Shown here: in pieces, positions 49,001 through 59,637 of the stretch | Layout: the number at the start of each line of letters is the position of its first letter | Numbering within the stretch: the stretch's first letter is position 1 | Assembly: GCF_964355755.1 (NCBI RefSeq) | Contig: NC_092670.1 | Coordinates: 34,585,795-34,649,794 of the forward strand | Direction of reading: 5' to 3' | Length of the DNA stretch: 64,000 bases | Source: Antedon mediterranea | Lineage: Eukaryota; Echinodermata; Crinoidea; Comatulida; Antedonidae | Notes under the pieces: model-generated | Database searches by the model: none | Told to the model about the DNA's origin: nothing | The model's input: only the letters and a program-made list of their open reading frames with translations | Translations under genes and position numbers: made by a program

Positions 49001-52000
49001 GGACATCCCTACTGTATCTAGAGGACATCCCTACAGTATCTAGAGGACATCCCTACAGTATCTAGAGGACATCTCTACTGTATCTAGAGCACATCCCTAC
49101 TGTATCTAGAGGACATCCCTACTGTATCTAGAGGACATCCCTACTGTATCTAGAGGACATCCCTACTGTATCTAGAGGACATCCCTACTGTATCTAGAGG
49201 ACATCCCTACAGTATCTAGAGGACATCTCTACTGTATCTAGAGCACATCCCTACTGTATCTAGAGGACATCCCTAGTGTATCTAGAGGACATCCCTACTG
49301 TATCTAGAGGACATCCCTACTGTATCTAGAGGACATCCCTATTGTATCTAGAGGACATCCCTACTGTATCTAGAGGACATCCCTACAGTATCTAGAGGAC
49401 ATCCCTACAGTATCTAGAGGACATCTCTACTGTATCTAGAGGACATCCCTACTGTATCTAGAGGACATCCCTACAGTATCTAGAGGACATCTCTACTGTA
49501 TCTAGAGCACATCCCTACTGTATCTAGAGCACATCCCTATTACAGTAATAGGACACTTTCCCTTGAAAAGAAGAACAAAGTGCAATATTTAACTCTATGG
49601 CCATCTCCTATTGTATACCCCTATTAAAGGGGACACTTTTTCGTCTCGTCTCGTATGTGTCCCTTGAATAGAGCCTCTACTGTACTTAATCACTCTACTA
49701 CTCTACTACTCACTATAAACAGACCAAATACAATAACAAAATTGAATTATTAAAATATTATTAAATCAAATTATTAATATCATACTTTTATTTTTAGTTA
49801 AAAATAATTTCTTTAATAATTTTCACGGTAATAAATAATTGTTTCCTTGTTCTTAGTCAGTGGATGTTGTTATGACTCAAAGGTCACCGGGGTCAACCAT
49901 CATATTAATATGTTAATGACATCACTACCTAATTACAGCATCAAGTGTCAAATATATAAATTACAATGTGTGAACAGACTTGCTTGTAATTAACAAGTTT
50001 AAGCCCATTATTTTCTGAAGTTAACCATTTGAAATTTATTTTGTTTAAAGATTATTATTGTATTGTCCCCTTAAAAAATAGTTTTTTAAAATTTGTTCTT
50101 GAATATAGCATTTTAATGTCACATATAAACAGTTATTAACTTTGACCAAAAACTGGATCGAACAGTTTTTTAAAAACTTTTTATTAAAGTGAAATAATTA
50201 TATTTTTTGTTTTTTCAGAAGTAAATAACTTTATTAAAACTGCAAACTGGCTTATTCAAAGTCTTTTTTTTTTATTATCTTCTTTTTATCTTCATTTTTT
50301 TAAATGTTTTTGGGGGACAATAAATCTTTAGTATTGTGTTTAGAAATAATTATGTATTGTCCTAAAAACATGAAAAGTAACTTAGATTTAGTTAAGTATG
50401 GGGTTATCTAACAATATTTATTAATGATAGTGTCCGAGTAAAGTAGACAATTTAGTAATAATTATTATATTGCTATTTATCAATTTATTTATTACATAAC
50501 GTGATATTGATTACACCATAGAACCCTTTGGAACATCCCTGTTAAGAGGACACTTTCTAGTGAAATAAATAGGCTCAGGAATACTCAGTTTCAATTGAGA
50601 ATTTAAAGCTCTGTCTACACTATCATACTTTATAAATAATATGATGTGCCCATATATGGACATGAGGATGTCATATCACTACCATATGTGGGCATATCAC
50701 TGCCATAATCGAGCACATCACACTTTTTTTGTCAAATTAGTTTGATAGTGTAGATAGAGCTTAATCATGCATCAATTGAGAAACTAAAATCAGGGAGGTA
50801 TCCTCCCTGCTAGAATAGTGCATGACCCCATTAAAATTGTTATGGAATGATTCTGGGTTGATATAAAATAACATGTAATCATTTTTGTCCACACTCAGTG
50901 ATAATATCTTTGTTCATTGACCCAAGTTGTTATAGAATATTCTGGGCTTAATCCTATATAAACTGTAATCATCTGTGTCCACACTCAGTGATAATATCAA
51001 ATATCTATGTTCATGACCCCAAGTTGTTATGGAATATTCTGGCTTAATCCTATATAAAATGTAATCATCTGTGTCCACACTCAGTGATAATATCAAATAT
51101 CTATGTTCATGACCCCAAGTTATTATGGAATATTCTGGGCTTAATCCTATATAAAATGTAATCATCTGTGTCCACACTCAGTGATAATATCAAAACCCTT
51201 GTTCAAGACCCCAAGTTGTTATGGAATATTCTGGCTTAATCCTATATAAAATGTAATCATCTGTGTCCACACTCAGTGATAATATCAACACCCTTGTTCA
51301 AGACCCCAAGTTGTTATGGAATATTCTGGCTTAATCCTATATAAAATGTAATCATCTGTGTCCACACTCAGTGATAATATCAAAACCCTTGTTCACAGAC
51401 CCCAAGTTGTTATAGAATATTCTCAGTTTTTCCTATATGAAATTGTATAATTTTTTAATATTAATATACGCTGTCATTAATTCGTGAAAATGTTTATGTA
51501 AGAATTAGAAATAATAGGAAGTAGGAATCACTAACCAGTTAATTTTAAAACATTCATTAAATGACAATAACAAAAAAATACAAATACTCAGGGAATAATT
51601 TCGCCAGTGTAGCATAGCAAAAAGCTATACAAAACAACCTTATTGCTACACATTTGTACAATTGTGTAGCAAAAAATACAATACAAAACTATATGTTTCT
51701 CGAATCAAAAATCAGTTTGATTAGCAATATTGCTAAACAAAATTTCGAAATGAAATTTTTCCCTGATACTGTACAGCAGTCTTGTGTGTCTGCTTGGTTG
51801 AAAATACAACCTGAATTATTTCATTTCGTTTTCCTTTACCACTGTGGAAATAAAAAATAATTATCAATGATATTAAATTTTAAAGCCGAAGAACTCCCCT
51901 TTGAAGTAGTTGTACTGTATATTATTTGACATTTGATATGCAATCATTAGGTAATTTCACTGCATGATTGTGTTGATGTAAGATTGCTCATAACACAGAA

Positions 52001-55000
52001 ATAGCTACATTAGATCATATCTGAAGAATTTCCTGGCAACTGAATAGTGCATTCTATGTTGCCACTGGCTGTGGCTAAACATACACTCTGTAGTTTAGGA
52101 AGAAAAGAAAGTGAACATTAGGCCTTTAGTTGTACTGTATGTATTATACTAAGATTTTTATATACTGTAGATTGGTATTTATTAATTTGTTTATTTATTA
52201 TATATGGTAGCAAAGAAATTGAACATTAGGCCTATTAAAGATGTATAACTAAACAAAACAATTTAGACATATCAAATTAAGTGTATGTTCAGATCCATGG
52301 AGTTTCCATGCTTTCGTATCACAAGCAATGTCATATTATAATTAGCTTAACTAACGCTTTTGTTTGAAAGTTTTGAAACTGACGTGTCACCGATTTCTGT
52401 AGGTCTGAACAAGCCCTAAGTAAAGTTATACAGTTTATAACACACCTGAGATTCATTGTCATTTTATTGGCTAATTTACCTATCACATGACATGACAGGA
52501 TTACATTAGTTGCTAAACGGAAAAGTAATATTTAACAATGACATGATTCAAGATGGAAACAGCGGGTTAATTAGATAAAAGTTCACTTTGAACAGTGGAG
52601 TGTGTTTTATTGGTGTGACATGCCTTCTAGCGATAGGAAACTGTTGGCATCTTTTATCCATGGCAAAATATAGCTTTGTTTCATGTTCGATTCGTGAAAT
52701 TAATAAAATAAATATCATACAGGTATAAAAAAGTCACTGATATTAACTAAACTACTATGTTTACACATTATTTTCTCTATTAGAGGTAATATGCGGTATA
52801 TTGGAGGTACTGTACTGTATATATTCTGCGTTTAAATGCAAAAAGTATGGTGGTTAAACATTCAATATATGGAATACATAGAACGCGCTTGCCTAATGTT
52901 ACACTTCTTAAACCTATTGGAGGTAAATTTACAGTACATGGAAACTTTCCTATCTCTGTTGTATCAGAGCATGAATTAATGAATAGATGGATACGTACTG
53001 TATCGATGGTGACATCAAACGATTTTCCAACGCCTAAAGCACTGCTGCCAATCAAACAAACATGCTCTTTGAACTTCATGTCTCTAACTACGGCCCTCTA
53101 TAAAACGCTGCGAATCAACTGTTACATTTTATGATCATGATCAACAACAAAACGTAGCCATGTACAAATCGTATGTGCAGTCTGATTGTTCTATTGACAT
53201 GTCTGCGTCGTCGATTAATTGACAACAAACTATTGCTGAGCAATTAGTTTTGATTTCATTGGAATCGTACTATGAGAAGTTCACTTTCTTACCACTGTAA
53301 TTTAAAGTAGTTGGTAATATTTAATAAAACACATATCCGAGTTAATGAGACAGTTAACTGATACCACACATACTTAAGCTTAAGCATGCATACTGTAGAA
53401 ACAGAGGAAAATCTAGTGTGTCTGAAAACAGATTACTGTATATAGAGTTAATGAGACAGTTAACTGTAGAACAGATGTAAATCTAATGTGTCTGAACACA
53501 AATTACTGTATATTAACAGAGTTAATGAGACAGTTAACTGTAGAACAGAGGTAAATCTAATGTGTCTGAACACAGCTTATTTTAACTTTTCAATAATGTG
53601 AAATTTGTCTGACATGTGCTAAATACATCTCATTAAACATGTGTGTGGTGTTGCACCTGTTTTGTCTTACTCCTCCTGGACATTATTAGTATTGTCCACC
53701 TTGCATGTCAACACAATCACATTTGTAATACCTAATTATAGATAATGAATTTAAGATTGGATCCTTCGAAATAATTTCCTACTTGGATTAGGTAATGCAT
53801 ACAAGATGGATTCTAACAATGCTAAAGTTGGACTGTAGATCAGAACCATTCAAATTCCATACTGTATTATTAGTAGCAAAGTATAGTTTGTGATAAATAA
53901 AAAAAAAAAATGAAAGCTTGACTTGTTTCATGTAGCAAGCAGAATTATGTCACAGCTGGGACATACCATATATGGCATTACAAAATAAGGGCCTGTTTCC
54001 ACTGAACAAGAAAATATGGTTTTTAAATACCACATCTTGAAAGGTATTTTCTTGCAAACAGAAATGGGTCCTTTATAAAAAGAAACCATTTTTAATATGA
54101 TTTTTAAAGACCATTATGGGTTACAAACCAAGTATAGATTATGTACACAGTAGTACCGTAGTTCAATACAGTAGATTGCGTAGAAGAAGCCAATTGTCTT
54201 TGCTGTAGTTTCTATTTATCTTATCTAAAAAGATCTTCAGTGTCTCCTCCAAAAGCTCTAATGTTATAGATTTTATAGCCAGATTTTAGCTGGCAGAACT
54301 TCCCTCCTTTGCAAACGTACATCGAAATACGGTAGTCCTCATAGTCATGGCATAATGTATTCAAGTTTTATGTTTTAAATATATATATATATGTGTTTTG
54401 TTGTAGGTTCAAGCATAGGTCATAGTGGAGTAACTCACTGTCAAGCAGGCATGGCAATTGATATTGATCCTGTAAGTACTTATAGTAGGCCTACAGTAGC
54501 AGATCCAACAGTTTGAATTAAAAGAGTCAGAGGGCTAAACATTAATTAAAATTTAAGTGCCGGCAAGGGTTCGAGGCTCACTCGCTCCATGGTTCTGGTG
54601 GTAGAATGAGTCTTCTCGGATAAGGACTATAAACCGTAGGTCCAGTGTACACATCTAGCTCGTGTGCACTTTAAAGAACCTAGTACATCTTTCGAGACGA
54701 GTAGGGGGTTACCCCGGTGTATTAGTACATCACAGCCACTGATCACCAACTGGGCCCTCTGGGAGACCAGTCTTTGACTGAAGAGGTTACCCAGTATAAA
54801 TATAAATTTCAATTCAATTCAATTCAACTTAAACCTACAGCCTGCTTTCCTGTCGACGTTATTCGACGCTATCGTCGCTGATCGTTAACAGTTCAACGAC
54901 GATCGTTTGCAAATGATCAAGTTGAAATGATAACAATAGCGAGTACCTTTTCCTGTAAATTGTTAACATTTCCATGTTTACGTAGATGATCGCCGATTAT

Positions 55001-58000
55001 TGTTAACGATAGCCACGACTAATGTCGACAGGAAAACAGGCTTAATGTGCTATCTTTTGCATTGTAAATTGCGAGAGGTCTTTAAGGGAGAGGGGATGGC
55101 TTAGATTCACCTATTATGAGTTGGGAGTAGAAAGGGGTTGAGAGATTGAAGGAAGAGGAGAACATATTGCATTCAAGTTACCTCAGACGTTGCCTAAATT
55201 TTAAATCATAGTGAAAAAAGGTTCGAGCCATATTTCCGCAGAGATTGCCAAATCAAAGAAATAATTTACTCCTCAGATGCTGACTGACAAAAAGGCAACT
55301 ACTATCTCAATGAAATCGTTGGTTGAATATATAGATCAAATTAGTAACATTGGAACCTTTTTTCTGTAGGAAAATATAATTATGCATGTGGTTGCTAGCG
55401 CCTTGAGCACTTTGAGTGGATATGTGCGCTATATAAATTAGTATAATTATTTTGCAGACCATTCAATTTTATTTTAAAATGTTGATAGGCCTATACTTTG
55501 TTTTCAGATGACCAATAGAATGTTTTTAGGAGCACCAGGCAGTTTCTATTGGCAAGGTAAGAATTAATTTTAAAAATCATCTTAAACGCTAATCGTTGTT
55601 AGACAATGCGCGTCTCACTTGTGTCTGCCACTCTGTACGTTTTTGTGCAAGCATGTGTATAGGTCTACATGTGAAAAGTTATGTTTCCTTTTTATGTTTG
55701 CCATCAATGTTTTCTTCGGTCTTGCTTTTGGTCTTTCTGTGAGCCTCTCCGAGCGCGATCTTAGCTGGTGTTTTTTCATTTAATCGGAGCATATGACCAT
55801 ACCATGTCAGCCTTCTTTTTTTTACATCCTTACTCCACTCAATCTCTCATTTTTTCTTTTCTCCATCTTATACAATATTAAACAGTTAAACTTTCTTGTA
55901 GCCAAAATTCATTTTGCCAATTTATTATGAACATTTTAAAAGACTGAAAAAAAAATAAAACCAAATTTTCCAAAGTGGAAATAGTTGGATTTATTTAGAT
56001 TGTTGATAAAATATTGAAATGAAATTAATACCATATCTTCATAAAATTATTAATTCAGTAACTTTTATGTTGGTTTGATACGGTTTGCTATGTTTTTTTA
56101 CTAATTAAATATGGAATTACACCAAACAAAATTATCACTGAAGGAAGCAAGATATTTTATGATAAGAAAAATAATATTAAAAAAATACTTTTGAACCGAT
56201 ATTCCGTAATTTGTCCTAATGACACTATTATTAAATATATAACAATATGCTTTTGAATCTTGAATTTTGAACAAATGAAAGAGATACTCCTTATAGTATT
56301 AAAATGAAAGATTATTTTGAATTGCCTATTTATAATTTACTTGTTATTATAATGCCCTTCACTTTCACCTATTAAACATGACCTACTTGTATATAATAAT
56401 ATGTTAATATTATAATATGTGTGTTCATTAGTGCTCTATGCAACTTTCTGAATGACTATTACGTTTATCTCTATTGAATGATATGACATTATTTCTCTTT
56501 AAAATAGTGTTTAAAACCATACTATGGATTACATTGACACTTTACAGTACATACAGATCCTTCCGGGGAATGCCAATATATTTTGTCCTGTTAACTTTCT
56601 GTTCTGGTGCTAAATTGGGATTGATGTCATGTTCTCAAAATCTTGGTTGAAAAATAATTGAATTGAATTGATCCTGCCATGGAATCTAATCTTCTTAAAT
56701 CTAAAATCATACCTAGCCCTAAAGGATTTTGTATTGCATGGCTGCAGGATGTCTATTTAGTAGTTATGTAGTAACTGAATTTGTTGTGTTAACTTGTACA
56801 TATTCACTAAACACCCAAAGACTGCTGGTCCTGCATGGCTGCAGTAAGTCTATTGTATCCTTAATGAACAGCAGAGATTATGTAGTAACTGAATTAGCAA
56901 AGTTGTTGTGTTAACTTGTACATATTCACTAAACACCCAAAGACTGCTGGTCCTGCATGGCTGCAGTAAGTCTATTGTATCCTGAACAGCAGAAATTATG
57001 TAGTAACTGAATTATCAAAGTTGTTGTGTTGCTGTAACTACATAATTCACTAAACACCCATAGATTGTTGGTCCTGCATAGCTGCAGTAAGTCTGTTGAA
57101 TTCAAAATGAACAGCAGAAGTTGAACCTAATTAATACACAGGTACAGTTGAACCTCCATGAGAGGCCCCTCTCTTAACGGCCGCAATTTTAAAAGCCTGC
57201 TTGTTCTTCCTATCTAATTAGTGCATTTGGTACCTCCCGTATACGGGCACCTCCCGTAAGCGGCCGCCTATTTTTGAAACTAAAAATTAGATTTTTTGTA
57301 TGCTAAATTACCTCCCGTAAGTGGCCACCCGAAAAATTTGTATTGACTTTTGACAACAAAAATACAATTTTAATTCTTATGAAGCTTTATATTATATTAG
57401 CTTTAGTTCGAAACGGTTTTAAAAACATTTCTGTCAAGAACATTCCTGTGTTTTTTAGATGAGATGAGTAAAACTACACAGATTTTGACTGACCATTTTC
57501 ATATGATAAAAGCTTTTAACAATTTTTCTGAAAATCATAAATAATACTAAACCATCAGATAATAAACAATAAAATTAAATTAGCTGGAGAATTTAGAGGG
57601 CTTTAGCGTTAAGAATGCCGAAAAATATCTTGCATAGCCATATACGTGATTTTAAGCGTGGTCACCTTCCGTAAACGGTCACTTTTCCCAGTCCCGAGGG
57701 TGGCCGCTTACAGAAGGTTCAACTGTATCTACATTAAAGACATAAAACCATCTTTGATGACAGATAATTTAATTGATAACGAGATTGTTTTATATTGATT
57801 GAGCGTAACACATGTATTGTTAACCTTTTCTATTTCCAGGTCAGGGGATCCTTTTAGATTTAAATGTTCCAACAACTAATTTAGGATCTAGCCAAGAAGA
57901 GGCCTTAACATTTGATGACAGTTATAGAGGTACTAAAAAGTTTCTATTTTCAATTTAAATTCCAAGGATTTTTTTCGTATCATTAATATCAAAGGTCTCA

Positions 58001-58693
58001 ATCAAAGGAATTGAGCCCATGTGTTGTCAAAATTATTTTACTGCAGTTACTGCAGGAACTTACATATTTAAAGCCTTTATTTAGCAAGATTTCTTTAGAA
58101 AAATATACACACTGTTTGCTGCAATGTCTGCTTTATAAACTTCTACATTTATCACTAAAAAAAGCATAAATTATTGCAGTAAAAAATGTACGGTAGTTAC
58201 TGCAGTAGAATAATTTTTACATGATCAGGGGGCAGATGGGGCAGATGTAGCATTTTGAAGTAGGGGTGGGGAGGAGGAGGGCGTACCTTGCTAGAGAAGT
58301 GGGCAAACCTTGGCTGAGGTCCACAGGACCGTCATTTTCCAATACACTCTAAAGCTTGTTTCCAGTTGACATTAAGTTGCGGCGAGTAGTAGGGTAAAGT
58401 AGTTGCTTTGAATTGCGTTGAGTTTTGATTAATGGTGATCATTAAAACTGACCAATAAAATAGTTCACAAATTACGACATCATGTTTGTGGAACAACAAA
58501 TTTGTAGTATGCCCCCTACCGCCCCCCCCCCCCCCCCCCGCTAGATCTGCCACTGCATGATCCCTATATGAGTTACATTACAATTACAATTAATTGTTTT
58601 CATTCAGGTTATTCTGTGGCTTTTATAACACTTGCTGATGGGAGAAGAGGTTATGTACTCGGTGTTCCAAGAGGGGAAGATCTGCAAGGAATG
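42848..58693 (+). CDS. ITGA: Integrin alpha subunit, N-terminal 280 residues (continues right)
   Basis: Eight exons join in phase. Integrin alpha chains pair with a beta chain at the cell surface to bind matrix. Visible: signal peptide (core ILTFIFYITYCNG, cleavage likely after G32), then seven-bladed propeller blades 1 to 4: YNLDTSYPI and GSLFGFSVAQHS, WLIVGAPNANTTG with a sequon at N75, GAVYRCPV, DDQWLGASVASSGADGTVVA, CAPRFVWR, PVGRC, SPCYE, HCQAGMAIDID, FLGAPGSFYWQG, FDDSYRGYSVAF and YVLGVPRG. CAPxYxWR, PVGxC, GSFYWQGQ and DDSYxGYSVA favour the alpha-5/alpha-V/alpha-8/PS2 class; GNTKWLIVGAP is closer to alpha-4/9. No inserted I domain is seen between blades 2 and 3. ATG 42848 or the in-frame ATG 42881 could start it; the second gives the more usual signal length. 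The remaining propeller, leg, membrane and tail exons lie beyond 64000. Confidence 0.92.
43699..43829 (+). CDS. ITGA: Integrin alpha exon 2
   Basis: Acceptor CCCCTAAAG, donor ATCAAG|GTAAGG. Encodes LIVGAPNANTTG, GAVYRCPV and CTKIDFDNQ, the rest of blade 1. Confidence 0.92.
44785..44870 (+). CDS. ITGA: Integrin alpha exon 3
   Basis: Acceptor CTTTTACAG, donor GTTGTG|GTATGT. Encodes DDQWLGASVASSGADGTVV, the start of blade 2. Flanking introns contain a SINE fragment and AT-rich sequence only. Confidence 0.92.
44905..45050 (-). repeat. SINE body fragment
   Basis: Minus-strand match to the SINE body: on the plus strand ATCAGTGGTAGTGTGTGTAC, TCCTACTCGTCTCGAAAGAT, CATGAGCTACTGTAGATGTG and GACCTGTGGTTTATAGTCC. 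Head missing. In integrin intron 3. Confidence 0.65.
45240..45420. repeat. Dispersed repeat shared with 62840-62975
   Basis: CAAAACCAG, AAAAACACATTCAGAA, AAACCAGACATATTAGG and TCAGCCCAAGGG(T)GTCCAG occur in the same order at 62870-62970. Ends in GAGAGTTGACTGTA, a DNA-transposon-like terminus. Confidence 0.6.
45744..45879 (+). CDS. ITGA: Integrin alpha exon 4
   Basis: Acceptor TCTTGATAG, donor ACTCGAG|GTAATT. Encodes ACAPRFVWRHSG, PVGRC and YSPCYETR with the cysteines that close the blade 2 loops. Confidence 0.92.
47072..47362. repeat. Two-copy tandem duplication of about 140-150 bp
   Basis: TAGTTGAATTTAAAGCCCTC at 47072 and TAGTTGAATTTCAAGCCCTG at 47212 start two copies that share GGGGTGGG, TTGATGGGTGA, GACCAATCACAATGC and CATCAACAC/TATCAACAC. 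Divergence is about 15-20 percent by eye. Confidence 0.85.
47760..48140. repeat. Degenerate repeat of TGATTTTAATTCTTC
   Basis: At least ten imperfect words of the form CCATGATTTTAATTCTTC spaced about 20-30 bp apart, strand-asymmetric (T-rich on plus). Confidence 0.6.
48861..49545. repeat. 22-bp minisatellite, about 31 copies
   Basis: Unit TATCTAGAGGACATCCCTAC plus TG, nearly identical throughout. Variant units (CTACAG, CATCTCTACTG, GAGCACATCC) recur together at about 49068, 49223 and 49487, spacings near multiples of 22, so blocks of several units were duplicated as higher-order repeats. Every unit carries TCTAGA. Confidence 0.95.
50045..50330. mobile_element. TTAA-flanked element, copy 6
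   Basis: TTAAAGATTATTATTGTATT then GTCCCCTTAAAAAATAG at the left, GGGGGACAATAAATCTTTA at the right, with TTTTAATGTCACATATAAAC and AGTCTTTTTTTTTTATTATC in between. The left end carries a small insertion. Confidence 0.65.
50605..50763. mobile_element. TCTGTCTACACTATCA element, copy C, intact ends
   Basis: AAAGCTCTGTCTACACTATC and GATAGTGTAGATAGAGCTT are inverted termini. Second-tier repeats GATGTGCCCATATATGGACA / GTGGGCATATCAC / GAGCACATC lie inside. About 155 bp, no coding capacity: MITE-like. Best reference copy in the window. Confidence 0.8.
50850..51430. repeat. Minisatellite of about 96 bp, six copies
   Basis: TCCACACTCAGTGATAATAT occurs at 50888, 50978, 51074, 51171, 51265 and 51361 (spacing 90-97). 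Each unit also carries GACCCCAAGTTGTTATGGAA and CTTAATCCTATATAAAATGT. Confidence 0.93.
52780..53134. other. Stretch open in both strands, unrecognised
   Basis: The minus strand reads 99 codons from a true ATG at 53079 (starting MKFKEHVCLIGSS), and the plus strand reads 95 codons across the same bases. GC content is above that of its AT-rich surroundings. I recognise neither product. It could be a gene remnant or transposon fragment inside the integrin intron; no splice context supports an exon. Confidence 0.25.
53339..53575. repeat. Three-copy tandem repeat of about 72 bp
   Basis: GAGTTAATGAGACAGTTAAC starts three units; the last two share GTAGAACAGANGTAAATCTA and ATGTGTCTGAACACA. The first carries an extra stretch with CTTAAGCTTAAGCATGCAT. 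Confidence 0.85.
53989..54071. mobile_element. Short PIF/Harbinger-like element
   Basis: Begins GGGCCTGTTTCCACTGAACA right after TAA. The presumed other end, TTTTCTTGCAAACAGAAATG then GGTCC, is a decayed inverted copy. The terminus type matches PIF/Harbinger elements with 3-bp TWA targets. Confidence 0.5.
54407..54471 (+). CDS. ITGA: Integrin alpha exon 5
   Basis: Acceptor TTTGTTGTAG, donor GATCCT|GTAAGT. Encodes SSIGHSGVTHCQAGMAIDID, matching the GQGYCQAGFS-type segment of the family. Preceded by the 8.5-kb minisatellite-rich intron. Confidence 0.92.
54550..54790 (+). repeat. tRNA-headed SINE, head truncated
   Basis: Starts at the B-box (GGCAAGGGTTCGAGGCTCAC) and runs through GGTTCTGGTGGTAGAATGAG, ACTATAAACCGTAGGTCCAG, AAAGAACCTAGTACATCTTT and GAGACGAGTAGGGGGTTACC to a TCAATTCAATTCAA tail. 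Close relative of the copy at 34337-34620. Confidence 0.75.
54840..55044. mobile_element. Inverted-repeat element with CCTGTCGAC ends
   Basis: GCCTGCTTTCCTGTCGACG and TGTCGACAGGAAAACAGGC are inverted ends. Subterminal CGACGCTATCGTCGCTGATC and TGATCGCCGATTATTGTTAA are CpG-rich. About 205 bp, non-coding. It directly abuts the SINE tail at 54838. Confidence 0.7.
55385..55450. repeat. Dispersed repeat tail (GCGCTATATAAAT)
   Basis: TTGCTAGCGCCTTGAGCACT followed by TGTGCGCTATATAAATTAGT, the same type of ending as 31293-31380. Confidence 0.45.
55508..55556 (+). CDS. ITGA: Integrin alpha exon 6
   Basis: Acceptor TTGTTTTCAG, donor GGCAAG|GTAAGA. Encodes MTNRMFLGAPGSFYWQ, the blade 3 signature GAPGSFYW. 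Confidence 0.93.
56730..57125. repeat. Tandem repeat of about 120 bp, three to four copies
   Basis: TGCATGGCTGCAG at 56737, 56833 and 56957 and GCATAGCTGCAG at about 57077 mark units that share TATGTAGTAACTGAATT, GTTGTTGTGTTAACTTGTAC and AAACACCCAAAGACTGCTGG. In integrin intron 6. Confidence 0.88.
57145..57725. mobile_element. TA-flanked, pogo/Tc1-like element
   Basis: CAGTTGAACCTCC at the left and GAAGGTTCAACTG at the right are inverted and flanked by TA (57143 and 57726). CAGTTGAACC-type ends with TA targets suit the Tc1/mariner-pogo group. The left half repeats CCTCCCGTAAGCGGCCGCC-like words, the right half their inverse (GGTGGCCGCTTAC). 581 bp, no transposase. Confidence 0.7.
57840..57929 (+). 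CDS. ITGA: Integrin alpha exon 7
   Basis: Acceptor CTATTTCCAG, donor ATAGAG|GTACTA. Encodes QGILLDLN and EEALTFDDSYR leading into blade 4. Confidence 0.9.
58522..58539. repeat. Poly-C run (about 18 C)
   Basis: C homopolymer in integrin intron 7, preceded by GCCCCCTACCG. Confidence 0.9.
58608..58693 (+). CDS. ITGA: Integrin alpha exon 8
   Basis: Acceptor TTTCATTCAG, donor GGAATG|GTATGT. Encodes GYSVAFITLADGRRGYVLGV and PRGEDLQGM, blade 4. Phase 0 at its end; the next exon was not found before 64000. Confidence 0.92.
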
Positions 58694-59637
58694 GTATGTT
58701 GCAATCAAACTTCTTGAATATAACTAAATGCGCGGCACAAAAAAATAATGGTTATTTGGTGTTATTTTGGCATTGTTTTTTGAAATATTAAATCAACTAA
58801 ATCACACCCATTACTTATTTAATACATCAAGGTTATTAAGGTCAGAGTACTGAAAATATACTTCAAATTAAGCTATTAATAAACACAGAAAATATGGAGT
58901 TAATAGAGCTGAAATGAAAATTCTAGAGGGAATTTATTGAAACCAAATTTTATATATTCTTAATGAATATACCAGTTTCTGTCTAGTCTGTTAGTTTTAT
59001 GTTTGTTTTGATTGCATTGTTATTCCCTTAGGAAAGCATTCCAACTGCTTTCCTTTTCCCAGATGTGCCCATGTAAGGAAACAGGATATCCAGGAATTTA
59101 CGCCATAGACAACATACCTCTTCCCTGTAATAATACATGGTATTTATTCGGCAATTGTCAATGTACAATAGAACAATCCATATATCCTCTCTATTTTCCA
59201 TTTATATATTTTATGAGACTACAATATAGAATTACAATTTATAATTTATAACAGAAAGAGATTTGAACTGCTTAGATATTTTACATAAATCGAAAGATTA
59301 AAAAATGTGCCAGAGAAAAAAAATCCTGCCGCAAACTAATAGGATCTTCTGGTGTGAATTTGATTAAATAAAAAAAAATTAACAATATAAGTATTAGATA
59401 AAAACATATTTTATATTTTTATTAAGTTGTGAATTAGTAGCTCTTGTGCTCTCTGCTGATCCAATGCTAAATAAATCCACTGAAAATATGTCACCATTTA
59501 CCAACAGGATGTGAATTATAAATAAAAGTTTGAATTTGAATGGTGGTATTAATTTCAAGGTGTCCTAAATCCACAAATCTAAGGACAAACAAATTATAGT
59601 GCCATGTTTCAAAGTACAGAATGGATTAAATCATGAG

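Larger units (their letters stand above)
45880..54406 (+). other. ITGA: Integrin intron 4, 8.5 kb, minisatellite-rich
   Basis: Holds a dispersed repeat at 46425, a 140-bp duplication, a degenerate TGATTTTAATTCTTC region, the 22-bp and 96-bp tandem arrays, a TTAA element, a TCTGTCTACA element, a 72-bp triplication and a short PIF-like element. A stretch at 52780-53134 is open on both strands but unrecognised. Confidence 0.65.

Noticed and set aside
50914-51177. Repetitive reading frame of about 87 codons
   Set aside because: Translation of the 96-bp minisatellite.
48861-51430. CRISPR-like array
   Set aside because: Units are contiguous tandem repeats without unique spacers, in a eukaryotic intron.
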